Source: Flagellimonas meridianipacifica
GTDB lineage: Bacteria; Bacteroidota; Bacteroidia; Flavobacteriales; Flavobacteriaceae
Length of the DNA stretch: 64,000 bases
Direction: 5' to 3'
Assembly: GCF_003001695.1 (NCBI RefSeq)
Contig: NZ_PVYX01000002.1
Location: 1,612,001-1,676,000, forward strand
Shown here: in pieces, positions 8,266 to 18,035 of the stretch
How positions within the stretch are numbered: position 1 is the first letter of the stretch
How the letters are laid out: the number at the start of each line of letters is the position of its first letter
The notes under the pieces: model-generated
The model's database searches: none
What the model saw: only the letters and a program-made list of their open reading frames with translations
Told to the model about the DNA's origin: nothing
Made by a program: the position numbers and the translations under genes

Positions 8266-9159
8266 TTATGACTCTTTTGATCCAAAGATTTTTTTTCTAA
8301 ATGCACTGAAAACACCAACTACTCCTATGGCAATAAATTTCCAGAACTTAAGAAGAATGGCAAAGAAACCTGCTTTTGCCAATATTTTCCCAGCAATAAG
8401 GCCCCCTATACCATAAGCTGCCACTTCATCAAAATCTGGATTAAAATCTGAATATCGGTATCCTTCATTGAACTCTGTACTTGCAATAACTTGATCAATG
8501 TTCTGTTGAACAAGGCCCAACTGATCCATATCACTAATTGCATTTAAGTTAAGGTATCCTTTCCTGCCAAGAATCCTAATATTATAGTTCAAGGTATTTA
8601 TATCTTCCCCTTGAAACTTGATTTCCTTGGCCCAATACAGCTTTTTGGTTTCATTGTCATAATAGGGAGGTGCTGCCCATCCCTCAATCTCAATTGTTGG
8701 ATATCCTTCTGCAGAACGTCTGTCATTTTCTTCCAATGCACTTTCCTGCATCTCTTCCAATAAATCATCATAATCTATGTCTTCAGCATCGTCATCTTCA
8801 ATATATCCCTCTTCAGAGTAAGTGATTTCAATAGCATAGGTAAAGTTTTCGCCTATGATGTCTGTTTTTTCGGGAAACAACATTCCTAAACATTCAGACG
8901 GCGGATTTCCCCAAAGGTCAGTTAATACAGTCTGACTTTGTTCACCGTCCAAAAATTTAAACCCAGTTGGGACGCTAAGCGTTGCTAAATCAACCCCTAA
9001 GGTAATTTTCCCTTGTTGGAAATTAAAAGAGTTGTTAATGCTATCCAGAGCTTTTTGATATGCAGCTTCATCGAATTCCAAATTCGTAGCTGTAGAATCA
9101 ATTTGTCCAAAAGCAGTCAACGAAAAAAATGCTAGTGTAATTAAAAGTAGGTTTTTCAT
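8266..9159 (-). CDS. DUF2167 family membrane protein
   Basis: The 297-residue product begins at the ATG 9159 (MKNLLLITLAFFSLTAFGQ), a signal peptide; the frame extends 13 codons further upstream without good start context. The motifs GKITLGVDLATLSVPTGFKF and WGNPP are typical of DUF2167. A C-terminal hydrophobic segment (AGFFAILLKFWKFIAIGVVG) probably anchors it in the membrane, with most of the protein in the periplasm. An acidic stretch (EDDDAEDIDYDD) lies in the middle. Function is unknown. It is transcribed divergently from fumC. Confidence 0.85.
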   Translation of the reverse strand: MKNLLLITLAFFSLTAFGQIDSTATNLEFDEAAYQKALDSINNSFNFQQGKITLGVDLATLSVPTGFKFLDGEQSQTVLTDLWGNPPSECLGMLFPEKTDIIGENFTYAIEITYSEEGYIEDDDAEDIDYDDLLEEMQESALEENDRRSAEGYPTIEIEGWAAPPYYDNETKKLYWAKEIKFQGEDINTLNYNIRILGRKGYLNLNAISDMDQLGLVQQNIDQVIASTEFNEGYRYSDFNPDFDEVAAYGIGGLIAGKILAKAGFFAILLKFWKFIAIGVVGVFSAFRKKIFGSKES

Positions 9160-9284
9160 GGTTTGGGTGTTTTTAATAATAAGGTTATTGGTAACCAAAT
9201 AAGTTTAAGGGTATAACGCCTTTATGTTGAATTTAGTTCAACTACCATTGTTTGTCCTTATTATTTAATGAAGTTTTGATGACT

Positions 9285-9292
9285 TATCTTTA
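9285..9292 (+). promoter_or_regulatory. possible fumC -7 element
   Basis: TATCTTTA at 9285-9292 matches TAnnTTTG in all but the last base and sits 25 bases before the fumC ATG. No TTG lies at the expected distance. A GTTGAA/TTCAAC palindrome at 9226-9242 lies upstream in the same divergent region. Confidence 0.35.
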
Positions 9293-9317
9293 CAAATATT
9301 AAACAGCAACATTTCAA

Positions 9318-10715
9318 ATGGATTTCAGAATTGAAAAAGATACGATGGGCGAAGTACAGGTTCCATCAGATAAATATTGGGGTGCCCAAACTGAGCGTTC
9401 CAGAAACAATTTTAAAATTGGCCCTGCAGCTTCCATGCCTTTGGATGTGGTGTATGGCTTTGCCTATCTCAAGAAAGCAGCGGCATATACCAATCATGAA
9501 TTGGGCGTGCTTCCTGTGGAGAAGCGAGACTTAATCGCCCAAGTATGTGATGAAATTCTGGAAGGAAAACACGATGACCAATTCCCTCTGGTCATCTGGC
9601 AGACCGGCTCAGGTACACAAAGCAATATGAACGTTAATGAGGTTATTGCGAATCGTGCTCATGAGATAGCCGGAAAAACCATTGGAGAAGGGGAAAAAAC
9701 CATACAGCCCAATGATGATGTCAATAAGAGTCAATCATCTAATGACACCTTTCCTACGGGAATGCACATTGCTGCGTACAAAAAAATTGTAGAAGTTACC
9801 ATTCCAGGCATTGAGCAGTTAAGAAATACGCTTCACGCAAAGTCCAACGCTTTTACCGAAGTGGTAAAGATTGGCCGTACCCATCTAATGGATGCCACTC
9901 CCCTAACCTTGGGCCAAGAGTTCTCCGGTTATGTATCCCAACTGGACCATGGATTAAAAGCGTTGAAAAACACTTTAGACCACTTAAGTGAGTTGGCATT
10001 AGGTGGGACAGCAGTAGGAACGGGTTTAAATACTCCAAAAGGATATGATGTTTTGGTCGCTAAATACATTGCGGAATTCACTGGACTACCCTTTAAAACG
10101 GCCGAAAACAAATTTGAGGCTTTGGCTTCCCACGATGGCATAGTTGAAAGTCATGGAGCGCTAAAACAACTGGCTGTTTCCTTAAATAAAATTGCAAATG
10201 ATATTCGGATGATGGCTTCTGGACCTCGCTCCGGAATTGGGGAGATAATCATACCCGCCAATGAACCAGGTAGTTCAATTATGCCAGGCAAAGTAAATCC
10301 AACACAATGTGAGGCACTGACCATGGTGTGCGCCCAGGTTATGGGCAATGATGTCGCGGTAAGTGTTGGGGGGACGCAGGGACATTACGAACTTAATGTA
10401 TTCAAGCCTATGATGGCAGCCAATATTCTACAATCCGCCCAACTCTTGGGAGACGCTTGTGTGAGTTTTGATGTGAATTGTGCCGTGGGTATAGAACCCA
10501 ACCACGAGGTAATTAAAACCTTATTGAACAATTCCCTAATGTTGGTTACCGCATTGAATACCAAAATTGGGTACTACAAGGCCGCGGAGATTGCCAATAC
10601 CGCACACAAAAATGGAACTACCTTAAGAGAGGAGGCGATAAATCTGGGCTATGTTACCGCTGAAGAATATGATGAGTGGGTAAAACCCGAAGATATGGTG
10701 GGAAGTTTAAAATGA
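9318..10715 (+). CDS. fumC: fumarate hydratase, class II
   Basis: The enzyme interconverts fumarate and malate in the TCA cycle and is a cytosolic homotetramer without an iron-sulfur cluster. The 465-residue length is typical. The fumarase/aspartase signature [11 protein letters not shown] near residue 320 contains the catalytic serine loop. Further landmarks are [30 protein letters not shown] and [16 protein letters not shown]. It is a monocistronic gene with a strong terminator behind it. Confidence 0.97.
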   Translation: MDFRIEKDTMGEVQVPSDKYWGAQTERSRNNFKIGPAASMPLDVVYGFAYLKKAAAYTNHELGVLPVEKRDLIAQVCDEILEGKHDDQFPLVIWQTGSGTQSNMNVNEVIANRAHEIAGKTIGEGEKTIQPNDDVNKSQSSNDTFPTGMHIAAYKKIVEVTIPGIEQLRNTLHAKSNAFTEVVKIGRTHLMDATPLTLGQEFSGYVSQLDHGLKALKNTLDHLSELALGGTAVGTGLNTPKGYDVLVAKYIAEFTGLPFKTAENKFEALASHDGIVESHGALKQLAVSLNKIANDIRMMASGPRSGIGEIIIPANEPGSSIMPGKVNPTQCEALTMVCAQVMGNDVAVSVGGTQGHYELNVFKPMMAANILQSAQLLGDACVSFDVNCAVGIEPNHEVIKTLLNNSLMLVTALNTKIGYYKAAEIANTAHKNGTTLREEAINLGYVTAEEYDEWVKPEDMVGSLK

Positions 10716-10738
10716 ATTACCCTAAGATTAAGCTCAAA

Positions 10739-10770
10739 AAAAAGCCCGTTCAACTAGGAACGGGCTTTTT
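10739..10770. terminator. bidirectional hairpin terminator after fumC
   Basis: A 13-base perfect stem (AAAAAGCCCGTTC with GAACGGGCTTTTT) and loop AACTAG lies between convergent fumC and the coiled-coil gene. Its A- and T-runs let it work in both directions. Confidence 0.93.
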
Positions 10771-10790
10771 AATATGATGGATAGTGTATA

Positions 10791-11678
10791 TTATTTCAAG
10801 GAAAACTTGGAAGTTCCCAATAGTTTCAGACCGTTGTCATAAACATTTACCATATAATTTCCTTTTTGGAAGTCACTGGCTGGTTTGTTGATATAATCAC
10901 ATACATCCAAAGAACTGTTTTCGTAGTAGAAGTTTGTTCCTTTACTATAGGTAATGGAAGCACCTTCTTCACTAGATTTGGTGTAGCTATCACCCAAAAC
11001 ATTACCTTGAGGATCAAGAACCTCAATGAAGAATTCTCTGTCTCCAGCTTCGGCAATTACATTGTCAGCAACAGTGAAACATACTTTGAATTTATCAGTA
11101 GCTTTTGCTCTTGCAGTAGAAACCAATTTACCATTGTTTCTTTCTCTAACTGCATCTACACTAAAAGTAGATAGGCTTAGTGCAGAACCTCTTTCAACAG
11201 CATCAGCCAATTGTGTGTTCTGTACAATCAATGAATCATTGAAAACCGTTTGCTTTTCCAACTCAACAAAAGTGCTGTCACGCTCCATGGCCAATAAAGT
11301 ATTGGATTGAGTCAAAGAATCAACCTGCTTCAACAACTCTTCTCTTTCCTTTTTCAAAACGCTTACTTGTCTTCTGTAACGAGAAAGGGAAGCAATATCG
11401 GTCTTCATAGCTTGCACAGAATCGATGTACTTAGCAATATTGTCTCTAGCAGCAACCAACTCTTCATTCGTAGCGTTGCTTTCCAAAATAGCTTTGTCAT
11501 ACTCAGATTTCAAGCTATTTAAATCTTCAACAACCAAATCCTTCTCTTGTTGAAGTGCTGTGGTTGTCTTCTTTTTATCTTGGTAAAGACTTACAGTGTA
11601 GATGATGGTTCCCAAAAGTACTACCCCTAGTAGACCTGCTATTACCTTTAATCCGTTGTTACTTTTTGTTTCAGTCAT
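10791..11678 (-). CDS. membrane-anchored coiled-coil protein
   Basis: The 295-residue protein has a single N-terminal membrane segment (VIAGLLGVVLLGTIIYTVSL, about 12-31), a long predicted coiled coil at about 35-155 rich in Glu, Lys, Leu and Ser, and a globular C-terminal domain of beta character with two cysteines (FKVCFTVAD and LDVCDYINKP). Homologues in flavobacteria are often mislabelled as chromosome-partitioning proteins; nothing here supports ParA-type function because there is no Walker motif. A periplasmic structural or envelope role is my inference. Confidence 0.7.
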   Translation of the reverse strand: MTETKSNNGLKVIAGLLGVVLLGTIIYTVSLYQDKKKTTTALQQEKDLVVEDLNSLKSEYDKAILESNATNEELVAARDNIAKYIDSVQAMKTDIASLSRYRRQVSVLKKEREELLKQVDSLTQSNTLLAMERDSTFVELEKQTVFNDSLIVQNTQLADAVERGSALSLSTFSVDAVRERNNGKLVSTARAKATDKFKVCFTVADNVIAEAGDREFFIEVLDPQGNVLGDSYTKSSEEGASITYSKGTNFYYENSSLDVCDYINKPASDFQKGNYMVNVYDNGLKLLGTSKFSLK

Positions 11679-11792
11679 AACTTAGTAATTAATTGACACT
11701 TAATTTGGTGTGTTTATCAACCGTGTTCGGATTATATACGCTCGGGTTTTCATTTTGGATTTTATTCATGAAATAAAAAACAAGAAAAAGAT

Positions 11793-11821
11793 TTGGCAAA
11801 GTCCTGAATCCCTTAATTTTA
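11793..11821 (+). promoter_or_regulatory. probable promoter for the MBL-fold gene
   Basis: TTG at 11793-11795, an 18-base spacer and TAATTTTA at 11814-11821 fit the Bacteroidota consensus with one mismatch. The ATG follows 23 bases later. Confidence 0.5.
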
Positions 11822-11843
11822 TGGGTATTGGAAACCTTGTGTC

Positions 11844-12614
11844 ATGAAAAAAAAAATTCACCTTGTCTACCTTTTTCTCCTATTACCAATAACCGTATCT
11901 CAAGTTTGTGCCCAAAAAAACATCTCAAAAACTAGTGAACACGATGATATTCAAATCATTCCCATTGAACATGCAACAGCGGTTTTAGAATGGAAAGGGA
12001 TTACCATTTATATAGACCCAGTAGGAGGCAGAGAAGCCTTTAAAGATGTAGCAATCCCCGATTTAATCTTGATTACAGATATCCACGGAGACCATTTTAG
12101 CTTGAAAACCCTTCAAGAATTGGATACCCACAATGCAAAAATCATGGTCCCCCAAGCTGTGGCTGATATGATTCCAGATGAATTCACTCCTCAAATTGAT
12201 GTTTTGAACAATGGGGATAATAAAGAACGATACGGAATACATGTTGAGGCTATTCCTATGTACAACCTGCGAGAAGAGGCGTTGAAATTCCATCCCAAAG
12301 GACGCGGAAACGGTTATATTCTGAATTTGGGAAGTAAACGCGTTTATTTTTCAGGAGACACGGAGGATATTCCTGAAATGCGAAATCTCAAAAACATTGA
12401 TAAGGCCTTTGTCTGTATGAACCTTCCTTACACCATGACCGTAGAAAGTGCTGCAGATGCCGTTCTGGCGTTTTCCCCTAAAGAGGTTTATCCCTATCAT
12501 TATCGTGGAAAGCCAAACGTGAGTGATGTGGATAAGTTTGAGTCAATAATAGACGCAAAAGGGGAAAATATTACCGTTGTTCGATTAGATTGGTATCCTA
12601 ACGATGATTTTTAG
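11844..12614 (+). CDS. secreted MBL-fold metal-dependent hydrolase
   Basis: This 256-residue protein has a signal peptide (ITVSQVCAQ) and a metallo-beta-lactamase fold of the UlaG-like type. The metal motif appears as DIHGDHFS, with further ligands likely in YFSGDTED and YPYHYRG. The small insertion-poor fold and GxxVYIDPVGG-like start (YIDPVGGREAF) match the family often labelled 'MBL fold metallo-hydrolase' with unknown substrate. The product is probably periplasmic. It may be co-transcribed with the following exported protein 63 bases away. Confidence 0.85.
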   Translation: MKKKIHLVYLFLLLPITVSQVCAQKNISKTSEHDDIQIIPIEHATAVLEWKGITIYIDPVGGREAFKDVAIPDLILITDIHGDHFSLKTLQELDTHNAKIMVPQAVADMIPDEFTPQIDVLNNGDNKERYGIHVEAIPMYNLREEALKFHPKGRGNGYILNLGSKRVYFSGDTEDIPEMRNLKNIDKAFVCMNLPYTMTVESAADAVLAFSPKEVYPYHYRGKPNVSDVDKFESIIDAKGENITVVRLDWYPNDDF

Positions 12615-12677
12615 GATAATATACTAATACACACTTCCCTTCGTTCTCCCATAAGATTAACCCAAATCAACTTAACC

Positions 12678-13367
12678 ATGGCACAAAAAACATACATGGT
12701 CAGTATTTCTCTGCTTCTGTCCATTTTTGCATCGGCACAGACCAATCGCTGTGATAATTTATACGCCAAAGTCACTTATGGCTTAAGTCATACCAAAAAA
12801 GCTATGACGGCTACCAACTTTGAGCACCAAATGTATTATGCCGAAAGAGCTTATACCGCATTGGAAAAGTCAAAGGAATATCAATCTGAATGTGGCTGTA
12901 CGAAATTGGAGGACCAAACTTTAGATGTAATGGAAGTTTTGGAAAAGGCCATCGAACCTTTTGATTGGGAAGCCGGCCGTTTTTACACCAAAAAGTCAAT
13001 GGCAATGATAAATGAACTCATTACCTCAATTGATGAATGTACCCAAAATGACCCTGCTCCCGTTGTTGTAGAGGATAGTGACAATGTCACCTTGGAGCAT
13101 GAAGCCTATACTCAAAAACAAGAAAAGCAATCTTCTACTGAAAGTCTAGAAAACGAGATGGCCAAAGTGTTTCAGGCCCATGCCGAAGCAAGACTGGATT
13201 CTGCAAAAAAGGCTGTGGAGAAGCTGGTATTACTCTCCAAAACGTACAATCCACATTCCAGTACTAAGGAAAGTGAAACCAATAGTTTGGTAGCACAACA
13301 ACGAGCTTACTTGGAAGAAGCCAAAAAGATTCTCGAAGAAGGTATACAGGCGCTCGGAGAGAAATAG
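12678..13367 (+). CDS. exported helical protein of unknown function
   Basis: The 229-residue product has a signal peptide (LLSIFASAQTNRCD) and is predicted almost entirely helical. It contains three to four cysteines in its first half (NRCDNLY, SECGCTK, DECTQN), which could form disulfides in the periplasm, and a charged C-terminal half that looks like a coiled coil (AEARLDSAKKAVEKL). I do not recognise a family. Its stop codon lies 13 bases from the end of the convergent ettA gene; only a weak 5-base hairpin (13357-13373) is seen there. Confidence 0.7.
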   Translation: MAQKTYMVSISLLLSIFASAQTNRCDNLYAKVTYGLSHTKKAMTATNFEHQMYYAERAYTALEKSKEYQSECGCTKLEDQTLDVMEVLEKAIEPFDWEAGRFYTKKSMAMINELITSIDECTQNDPAPVVVEDSDNVTLEHEAYTQKQEKQSSTESLENEMAKVFQAHAEARLDSAKKAVEKLVLLSKTYNPHSSTKESETNSLVAQQRAYLEEAKKILEEGIQALGEK

Positions 13368-13380
13368 ACTCTCTTCGTTT

Positions 13381-15072
13381 TTATCGAATCAACTTTTTAT
13401 ATTTGATGCGTTTAGGCATGATATCAGAGCCTAGACGCTTCTTTTTATTCTCCTCATAATCCGAGAAAGAACCTTCAAAGAAGTATACTTGAGAATCTCC
13501 TTCAAAGGCCAAAATATGTGTACAAATTCTATCCAAGAACCATCTATCGTGGGAAATGATTACGGCGCAACCGGCAAAGTTTTCAAGACCTTCTTCAAGT
13601 GCACGTAAGGTATTTACATCTAAATCATTGGTGGGCTCGTCCAAAAGCAAGACATTCCCCTCCTCTTTTAGTGTCATGGCCAGATGAAGCCTGTTTCGCT
13701 CCCCACCAGATAACATATTTACCTTCTTATTCTGTTCACTGCCTGAAAAATTAAAACGGCTTAAGTATGCTCTTGAGTTCACCTGTTTACCACCCATCAT
13801 GACAAGTTCTTGCCCATCACTAAAGTTTTCCCAGATGGTTTTGTTGGGGTCAATATTGGAATGGCTTTGGTCCACATAGGCCAACTTCGCTGTATCACCC
13901 ACTACAAACTCTCCTTTATCTGGAGTTTCTTCACCCATTATCATTCTAAAAATCGTGGTCTTACCAGCTCCATTCGGTCCTATTATTCCAACTATTCCAG
14001 CTTGTGGCAGGTTGAAGTTTAGGTCTTCATATAACAGTTTTTCCCCATACGCTTTGCTTACTCCCTTGGCTTCGATAACGTTGGTCCCTAAACGAGGTCC
14101 ATTGGGAATGTAAATCTCCAACTTCTCTTCAAGCTGTTTTTGGTCCTGACTAAGCAATTTATCGTAATTCTTTAGACGTGCCTTCTGTTTGGTCTGTCGT
14201 CCTTTAGCTCCTTGACGAACCCATTCCAACTCTCTCTCCAACGTTTTCTGGCGTTTGGATGCCTGCTTGCTTTCTTGAGCCAGTCGTTTGGCTTTTTGGT
14301 CCAACCAACTGGAATAGTTTCCTTTCCAAGGAATCCCTTCCCCTCTGTCCAATTCCAAAATCCACCCAGCCACGTTATCTAGAAAATAACGGTCGTGCGT
14401 CACAGCGATTACAGTTCCTTTATATTGTGCCAAATGGTGCTCCAGCCAATGCACAGATTCTGCATCCAAATGATTGGTTGGCTCGTCCAAAAGCAAAACC
14501 TCTGGTTCTTTCAACAATAAACGACAAAGTGCCACCCGCCTCCTTTCACCTCCTGAAAGTACACTTATTTTCTTATCGGAATCAGGGGTTCGTAATGCGT
14601 CCATCGCAATTTCGAGCTTGGTATCCAATTCCCAAGCATTCGATGCATCGATTTGGTCCTGAAGGGTTGCCTGCTTGTCCATCAACTTCTGCATCTTATC
14701 GGCATCTTCATAAACCTCGGGCAAGGCGAACATATCATTTATCTTATTATACTCATCCAGAATAGCAACCGTTTCGGCCACTCCTTCCTTAACCACTTCC
14801 AAAACCGTTTTTTCCTCATCCAATTGGGGCTCTTGTTCTAAATATCCCACAGTGTATCCCGGGGAAAACACAACATCACCTTGGTAGTTCTTGTCCACAC
14901 CTGCAATGATTTTTAAAAGCGTGGATTTACCAGAACCATTGAGTCCTAAAATTCCAATCTTCGCCCCGTAGAAAAAACTGAGGTAAATATTTTTGAGTAC
15001 AGGGGTATTGGCCGTTTTGAATGTCTTGGTTACCCCAGACATAGAGAATATGACCTTTTTATCGTCTGACAT
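13381..15072 (-). CDS. ettA: energy-dependent translational throttle protein (ABC-F ATPase)
   Basis: The 563-residue cytosolic protein has two ABC ATPase domains in one chain. Walker A sites are GLNGSGKST and GPNGAGKTT, signature motifs LSGGERRRVAL and LSGGERNRLHL, and Walker B sites LLLDEPTNHLD and LLLDEPTNDLD. The linker between them (KRQKTLERELEWVRQGAKGRQTK) is the P-site tRNA-interacting motif of ABC-F proteins, and the length fits EttA. EttA binds the ribosomal E site and gates the first elongation step according to ATP/ADP ratio. Confidence 0.95.
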   Translation of the reverse strand: MSDDKKVIFSMSGVTKTFKTANTPVLKNIYLSFFYGAKIGILGLNGSGKSTLLKIIAGVDKNYQGDVVFSPGYTVGYLEQEPQLDEEKTVLEVVKEGVAETVAILDEYNKINDMFALPEVYEDADKMQKLMDKQATLQDQIDASNAWELDTKLEIAMDALRTPDSDKKISVLSGGERRRVALCRLLLKEPEVLLLDEPTNHLDAESVHWLEHHLAQYKGTVIAVTHDRYFLDNVAGWILELDRGEGIPWKGNYSSWLDQKAKRLAQESKQASKRQKTLERELEWVRQGAKGRQTKQKARLKNYDKLLSQDQKQLEEKLEIYIPNGPRLGTNVIEAKGVSKAYGEKLLYEDLNFNLPQAGIVGIIGPNGAGKTTIFRMIMGEETPDKGEFVVGDTAKLAYVDQSHSNIDPNKTIWENFSDGQELVMMGGKQVNSRAYLSRFNFSGSEQNKKVNMLSGGERNRLHLAMTLKEEGNVLLLDEPTNDLDVNTLRALEEGLENFAGCAVIISHDRWFLDRICTHILAFEGDSQVYFFEGSFSDYEENKKKRLGSDIMPKRIKYKKLIR

Positions 15073-15109
15073 TTTTTGGTGGTTTATAAGTAAAAGTGAA
15101 AATTGGAAA

Positions 15110-15292
15110 TTATACTCTGCCCTTTAGCGCGTTGAACACCCATGCAATGGCGAAAAAGCCGATACCTACGGCGGCAAATCCATATCCCGCAACTTCATCG
15201 TATTTAAAGGCTCCCAATGCAATCATACCCAAGCCCACAAAAATCATTATCCAAGTGGCCCAGGCCAAAACAGTATTCTTGTTCATTCCCAT
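15110..15292 (-). CDS. small two-helix membrane protein (CAL67264-like family)
   Basis: From the ATG at 15292 the product is 60 residues (MGMNKNTVLAWATWIMIFVG...); ATGs at 15286 and 15313 are alternatives. Two hydrophobic segments, about 9-28 and 34-54, flank the hinge GAFKYDEVAGYG, and the end is basic (NALKGRV). It resembles a flavobacterial small membrane protein family that I recall under the name CAL67264. Function is unknown. It lies upstream of ettA in the same direction with a 37-base gap. Confidence 0.75.
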   Translation of the reverse strand: MGMNKNTVLAWATWIMIFVGLGMIALGAFKYDEVAGYGFAAVGIGFFAIAWVFNALKGRV

Positions 15293-15356
15293 ATTTAAGG
15301 TTTCGTTAGTCAATCAAATATCGTAAAAAAAGGGAAAAGAGATGATTTTCCCACTC

Positions 15357-16340
15357 TTAAGATTCAAATGGAAACTTGGCACCGATTTGATGACGTATGT
15401 CGTTCAGCAACCTGGCTAAGTCCAAACTGTTTTGATGAGACCAGAGTTTACTTTCCATAAGCTTGTTTTTCAAACACTTATGCACTTCTTGAATTTCGTA
15501 GACAAAGCCATTGCCTTTGGTTGGAAGATTATACTTTTCTACTTCCTCTCCTTTCTTCAAAGTAAGGCCGTTTGCTTCATGCCACCTGGGATGAACAAAT
15601 ATTTCTCCGTGGGCTCCAGAGATTTCAGCCTCCATTTTGGATTCACCTTTAAGACCGGAATATAGCATGGAAAGTGCATTTTTATATTTGAACAATATGG
15701 AAGTTTGTGCCTCGGTCCCATTTTCAAGGAAATTTGCTTGAGCTTGTATTTTTTTGGGCATTCCCAAAAGAAGATAGGATAGAAATACGGGATAAATACC
15801 AATATCCAAAAGCGAACCGGAAGCTAGTTCGGGATTTAACAATCTTGATTCCTTTCCTCTATCCAAGGCATAAAAAGAAAAGTCGGCATGTAGATATGAA
15901 ATTGGACCTATCTCATTGTTGTCTATTAGCTCCTTTGCTTTTTGTATGGAAGGATTAAATCTGGACCAAAGCCCTTCCATTAGAAACACACTTTCTTCTT
16001 TGGCAACTTTAATGATTTCTTCAACTTCTATCAGATTCACCCCTAAAGGTTTCTCGCACAATACGTGCTTTCCATTTTGTATTGCCTTTACGGATAGTTC
16101 CTTATGAAAAGTATGAGGTGTGGCAATGTAGACGACATCGACCACATTCGATTCAAAAAGCTCTTCATAACTCCCGAAGACATAACGTATTCCAAAATCT
16201 GACGCAAAACTCTTTGCCCTTTCCAAATTTCGAGAAGCCACAGCTGTCACCTCTGCATCTTCAAATAGCAATAAATCAGAAGCAAATTTTCTCGCTATTT
16301 TACCTGGGCCAATTATCCCCCATTTAATTTTCGGTTCCAT
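15357..16340 (-). CDS. Gfo/Idh/MocA-family NAD(P)-dependent oxidoreductase
   Basis: The 327-residue enzyme starts at ATG 16340; three more codons are open upstream but begin with TTG. An N-terminal Rossmann fold (WGIIGPGKIARKFA) is followed by the EKP motif (HVLCEKPLGVN) and the C-terminal domain with the catalytic-region motif LLDIGIYPVFL, which holds the usual Asp/Tyr positions. Such enzymes oxidise or reduce sugars, inositol or related cyclitols, or act as dihydrodiol dehydrogenases; substrate cannot be read from sequence. It is divergent from the acyl-CoA carboxylase gene. Confidence 0.88.
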   Translation of the reverse strand: MEPKIKWGIIGPGKIARKFASDLLLFEDAEVTAVASRNLERAKSFASDFGIRYVFGSYEELFESNVVDVVYIATPHTFHKELSVKAIQNGKHVLCEKPLGVNLIEVEEIIKVAKEESVFLMEGLWSRFNPSIQKAKELIDNNEIGPISYLHADFSFYALDRGKESRLLNPELASGSLLDIGIYPVFLSYLLLGMPKKIQAQANFLENGTEAQTSILFKYKNALSMLYSGLKGESKMEAEISGAHGEIFVHPRWHEANGLTLKKGEEVEKYNLPTKGNGFVYEIQEVHKCLKNKLMESKLWSHQNSLDLARLLNDIRHQIGAKFPFES

Positions 16341-16369
16341 ACAACTCAAAAGTAATGATTAATACTCCG

Positions 16370-16377
16370 TATCTTTA
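16370..16377 (+). promoter_or_regulatory. possible -7 element for the acyl-CoA carboxylase gene
   Basis: TATCTTTA at 16370-16377 differs from TAnnTTTG in the last base and lies 29 bases before the ATG at 16407. No clear TTG is found upstream. Confidence 0.35.
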
Positions 16378-16406
16378 TCAGGCCGTTAGAAAACGCTTTA
16401 TCTACT

Positions 16407-18035
16407 ATGGATTTGAACTTCAATAAAAACGAAGACCACAACAAACTACAACTCTCAGAATTAAGAAAAAGACTATCCCAGGTAAAGTTAGGGGGTGGAC
16501 AAAAACGTATTGAAAAACACCATGCCAAAGGTAAAATGACAGCCCGTGAGCGTATTACCTATTTATTGGATGATGGCGAGGATGCTATCGAGATAGGAGC
16601 ATTTGCAGGAGATGGAATGTACGAAGAACATGGGGGATGTCCTTCCGCAGGAGTAGTTGTAAAAGTGGGATATATTCAAGGAAAACAGTGCGTTGTTGTC
16701 GCAAATGATGCTACTGTAAAAGCAGGTGCATGGTTTCCCATAACCGGAAAGAAGAATTTAAGAGCCCAGGAAATTTCCATAGAAAATAGACTTCCAATAA
16801 TTTACTTGGTAGATAGCGCCGGTGTTTACTTGCCCATGCAGGATGAAATCTTTCCAGATAAAGAACATTTTGGACGTATATTCAGAAACAATGCCGTGAT
16901 GAGCAGTATGGGAATAACTCAAATCTCTGCTGTGATGGGAAGTTGCGTAGCCGGAGGTGCATATTTGCCCATTATGAGCGACGAAGCTCTTATTGTGGAT
17001 AAAACTGGGAGTATTTTTCTAGCTGGAAGTTATTTGGTAAAAGCAGCCATTGGTGAGAGTATTGATAACGAAACCCTAGGGGGCGCCACTACCCATTCTG
17101 AAATAAGCGGTGTAACAGATTATAAGGCTAAAGACGATAAAGATGCTCTGGACACCATTAAGAACATCGTGAGCAAAATTGGTGATTTTAACAAAGCGGG
17201 ATTCAATCGTGTTGAATCAAAAGACCCAAGAGAAAACCAAAAAGATATCTATGGGATATTACCAAAGCAAAGAACTGACCAGTATGATATGCTGGAAATC
17301 ATAAAGCGATTGGTGGATGATTCTGAGTTTGAACAATACAAAGAAGGTTATGGCCAGAGTATACTCACAGGTTATGCCCGAATAGATGGTTGGGCCGTGG
17401 GAATAGTAGCCAACCAAAGAAAAGTGGTAAAAACGAAAAAGGGGGAAATGCAGTTTGGAGGAGTCATTTATTCTGATTCTGCGGATAAGGCTACCCGATT
17501 TATTGCCAATTGTAATCAAAAGAAAATTCCGCTGGTTTTCCTGCAAGATGTGACTGGATTCATGGTTGGGAGCAAAAGTGAACACGGGGGGATTATAAAA
17601 GATGGGGCTAAAATGGTAAATGCGGTAAGTAACTCAGTGGTCCCCAAATTCACAATTGTTATTGGCAATAGTTATGGTGCAGGAAATTACGCCATGTGCG
17701 GAAAAGCCTATGATCCAAGATTCATAGTGGCTTGGCCCAGTGCTGAACTTGCCGTAATGAGTGGTAACTCTGCCGCTAAGGTACTTCTGCAAATTGAAAA
17801 AGCAGCTCTGGAGAAAAAAGGAGAAGCATTTGATGCAGAAAAAGAGAAAGCACTTTTTGATACTATCAAACAACGATACGATAATCAAATCTCCCCGTAT
17901 TATGCTGCGGCTAGACTATGGACCGATGCCATTATCGACCCATTGGACACTAGAACCTGGATTTCTATGGGAATTGAGGCGGCCAACCATGCCCCTATTG
18001 AAAAACCATTTAATATGGGGGTCTTACAGGTATAG
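16407..18035 (+). CDS. acyl-CoA carboxylase beta subunit (carboxyltransferase), methylcrotonyl-CoA type likely
   Basis: The 542-residue protein is a biotin-dependent carboxyltransferase, moving CO2 from carboxybiotin to an acyl-CoA. The N- and C-lobes carry the oxyanion-hole glycines (SCVAGGAYLPIMSDE and GNSYGAGNYAMCG). The run LPMQDEIFPDKEHFGRIF resembles methylcrotonyl-CoA carboxylase beta chains of leucine breakdown more than propionyl-CoA enzymes. The biotin carboxylase/BCCP partner is not in the window. Its TAG stop is immediately next to the stop of the convergent plug-domain gene, with no terminator between. Confidence 0.88.
   Translation: MDLNFNKNEDHNKLQLSELRKRLSQVKLGGGQKRIEKHHAKGKMTARERITYLLDDGEDAIEIGAFAGDGMYEEHGGCPSAGVVVKVGYIQGKQCVVVANDATVKAGAWFPITGKKNLRAQEISIENRLPIIYLVDSAGVYLPMQDEIFPDKEHFGRIFRNNAVMSSMGITQISAVMGSCVAGGAYLPIMSDEALIVDKTGSIFLAGSYLVKAAIGESIDNETLGGATTHSEISGVTDYKAKDDKDALDTIKNIVSKIGDFNKAGFNRVESKDPRENQKDIYGILPKQRTDQYDMLEIIKRLVDDSEFEQYKEGYGQSILTGYARIDGWAVGIVANQRKVVKTKKGEMQFGGVIYSDSADKATRFIANCNQKKIPLVFLQDVTGFMVGSKSEHGGIIKDGAKMVNAVSNSVVPKFTIVIGNSYGAGNYAMCGKAYDPRFIVAWPSAELAVMSGNSAAKVLLQIEKAALEKKGEAFDAEKEKALFDTIKQRYDNQISPYYAAARLWTDAIIDPLDTRTWISMGIEAANHAPIEKPFNMGVLQV

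Noticed and set aside
13357..13373. Hairpin between the exported helical protein and ettA
   Set aside because: Only five base pairs; too weak to call a terminator with confidence.
14259..14765. 168-codon plus-strand frame opposite ettA
   Set aside because: Shadow of a strongly conserved gene on the other strand.
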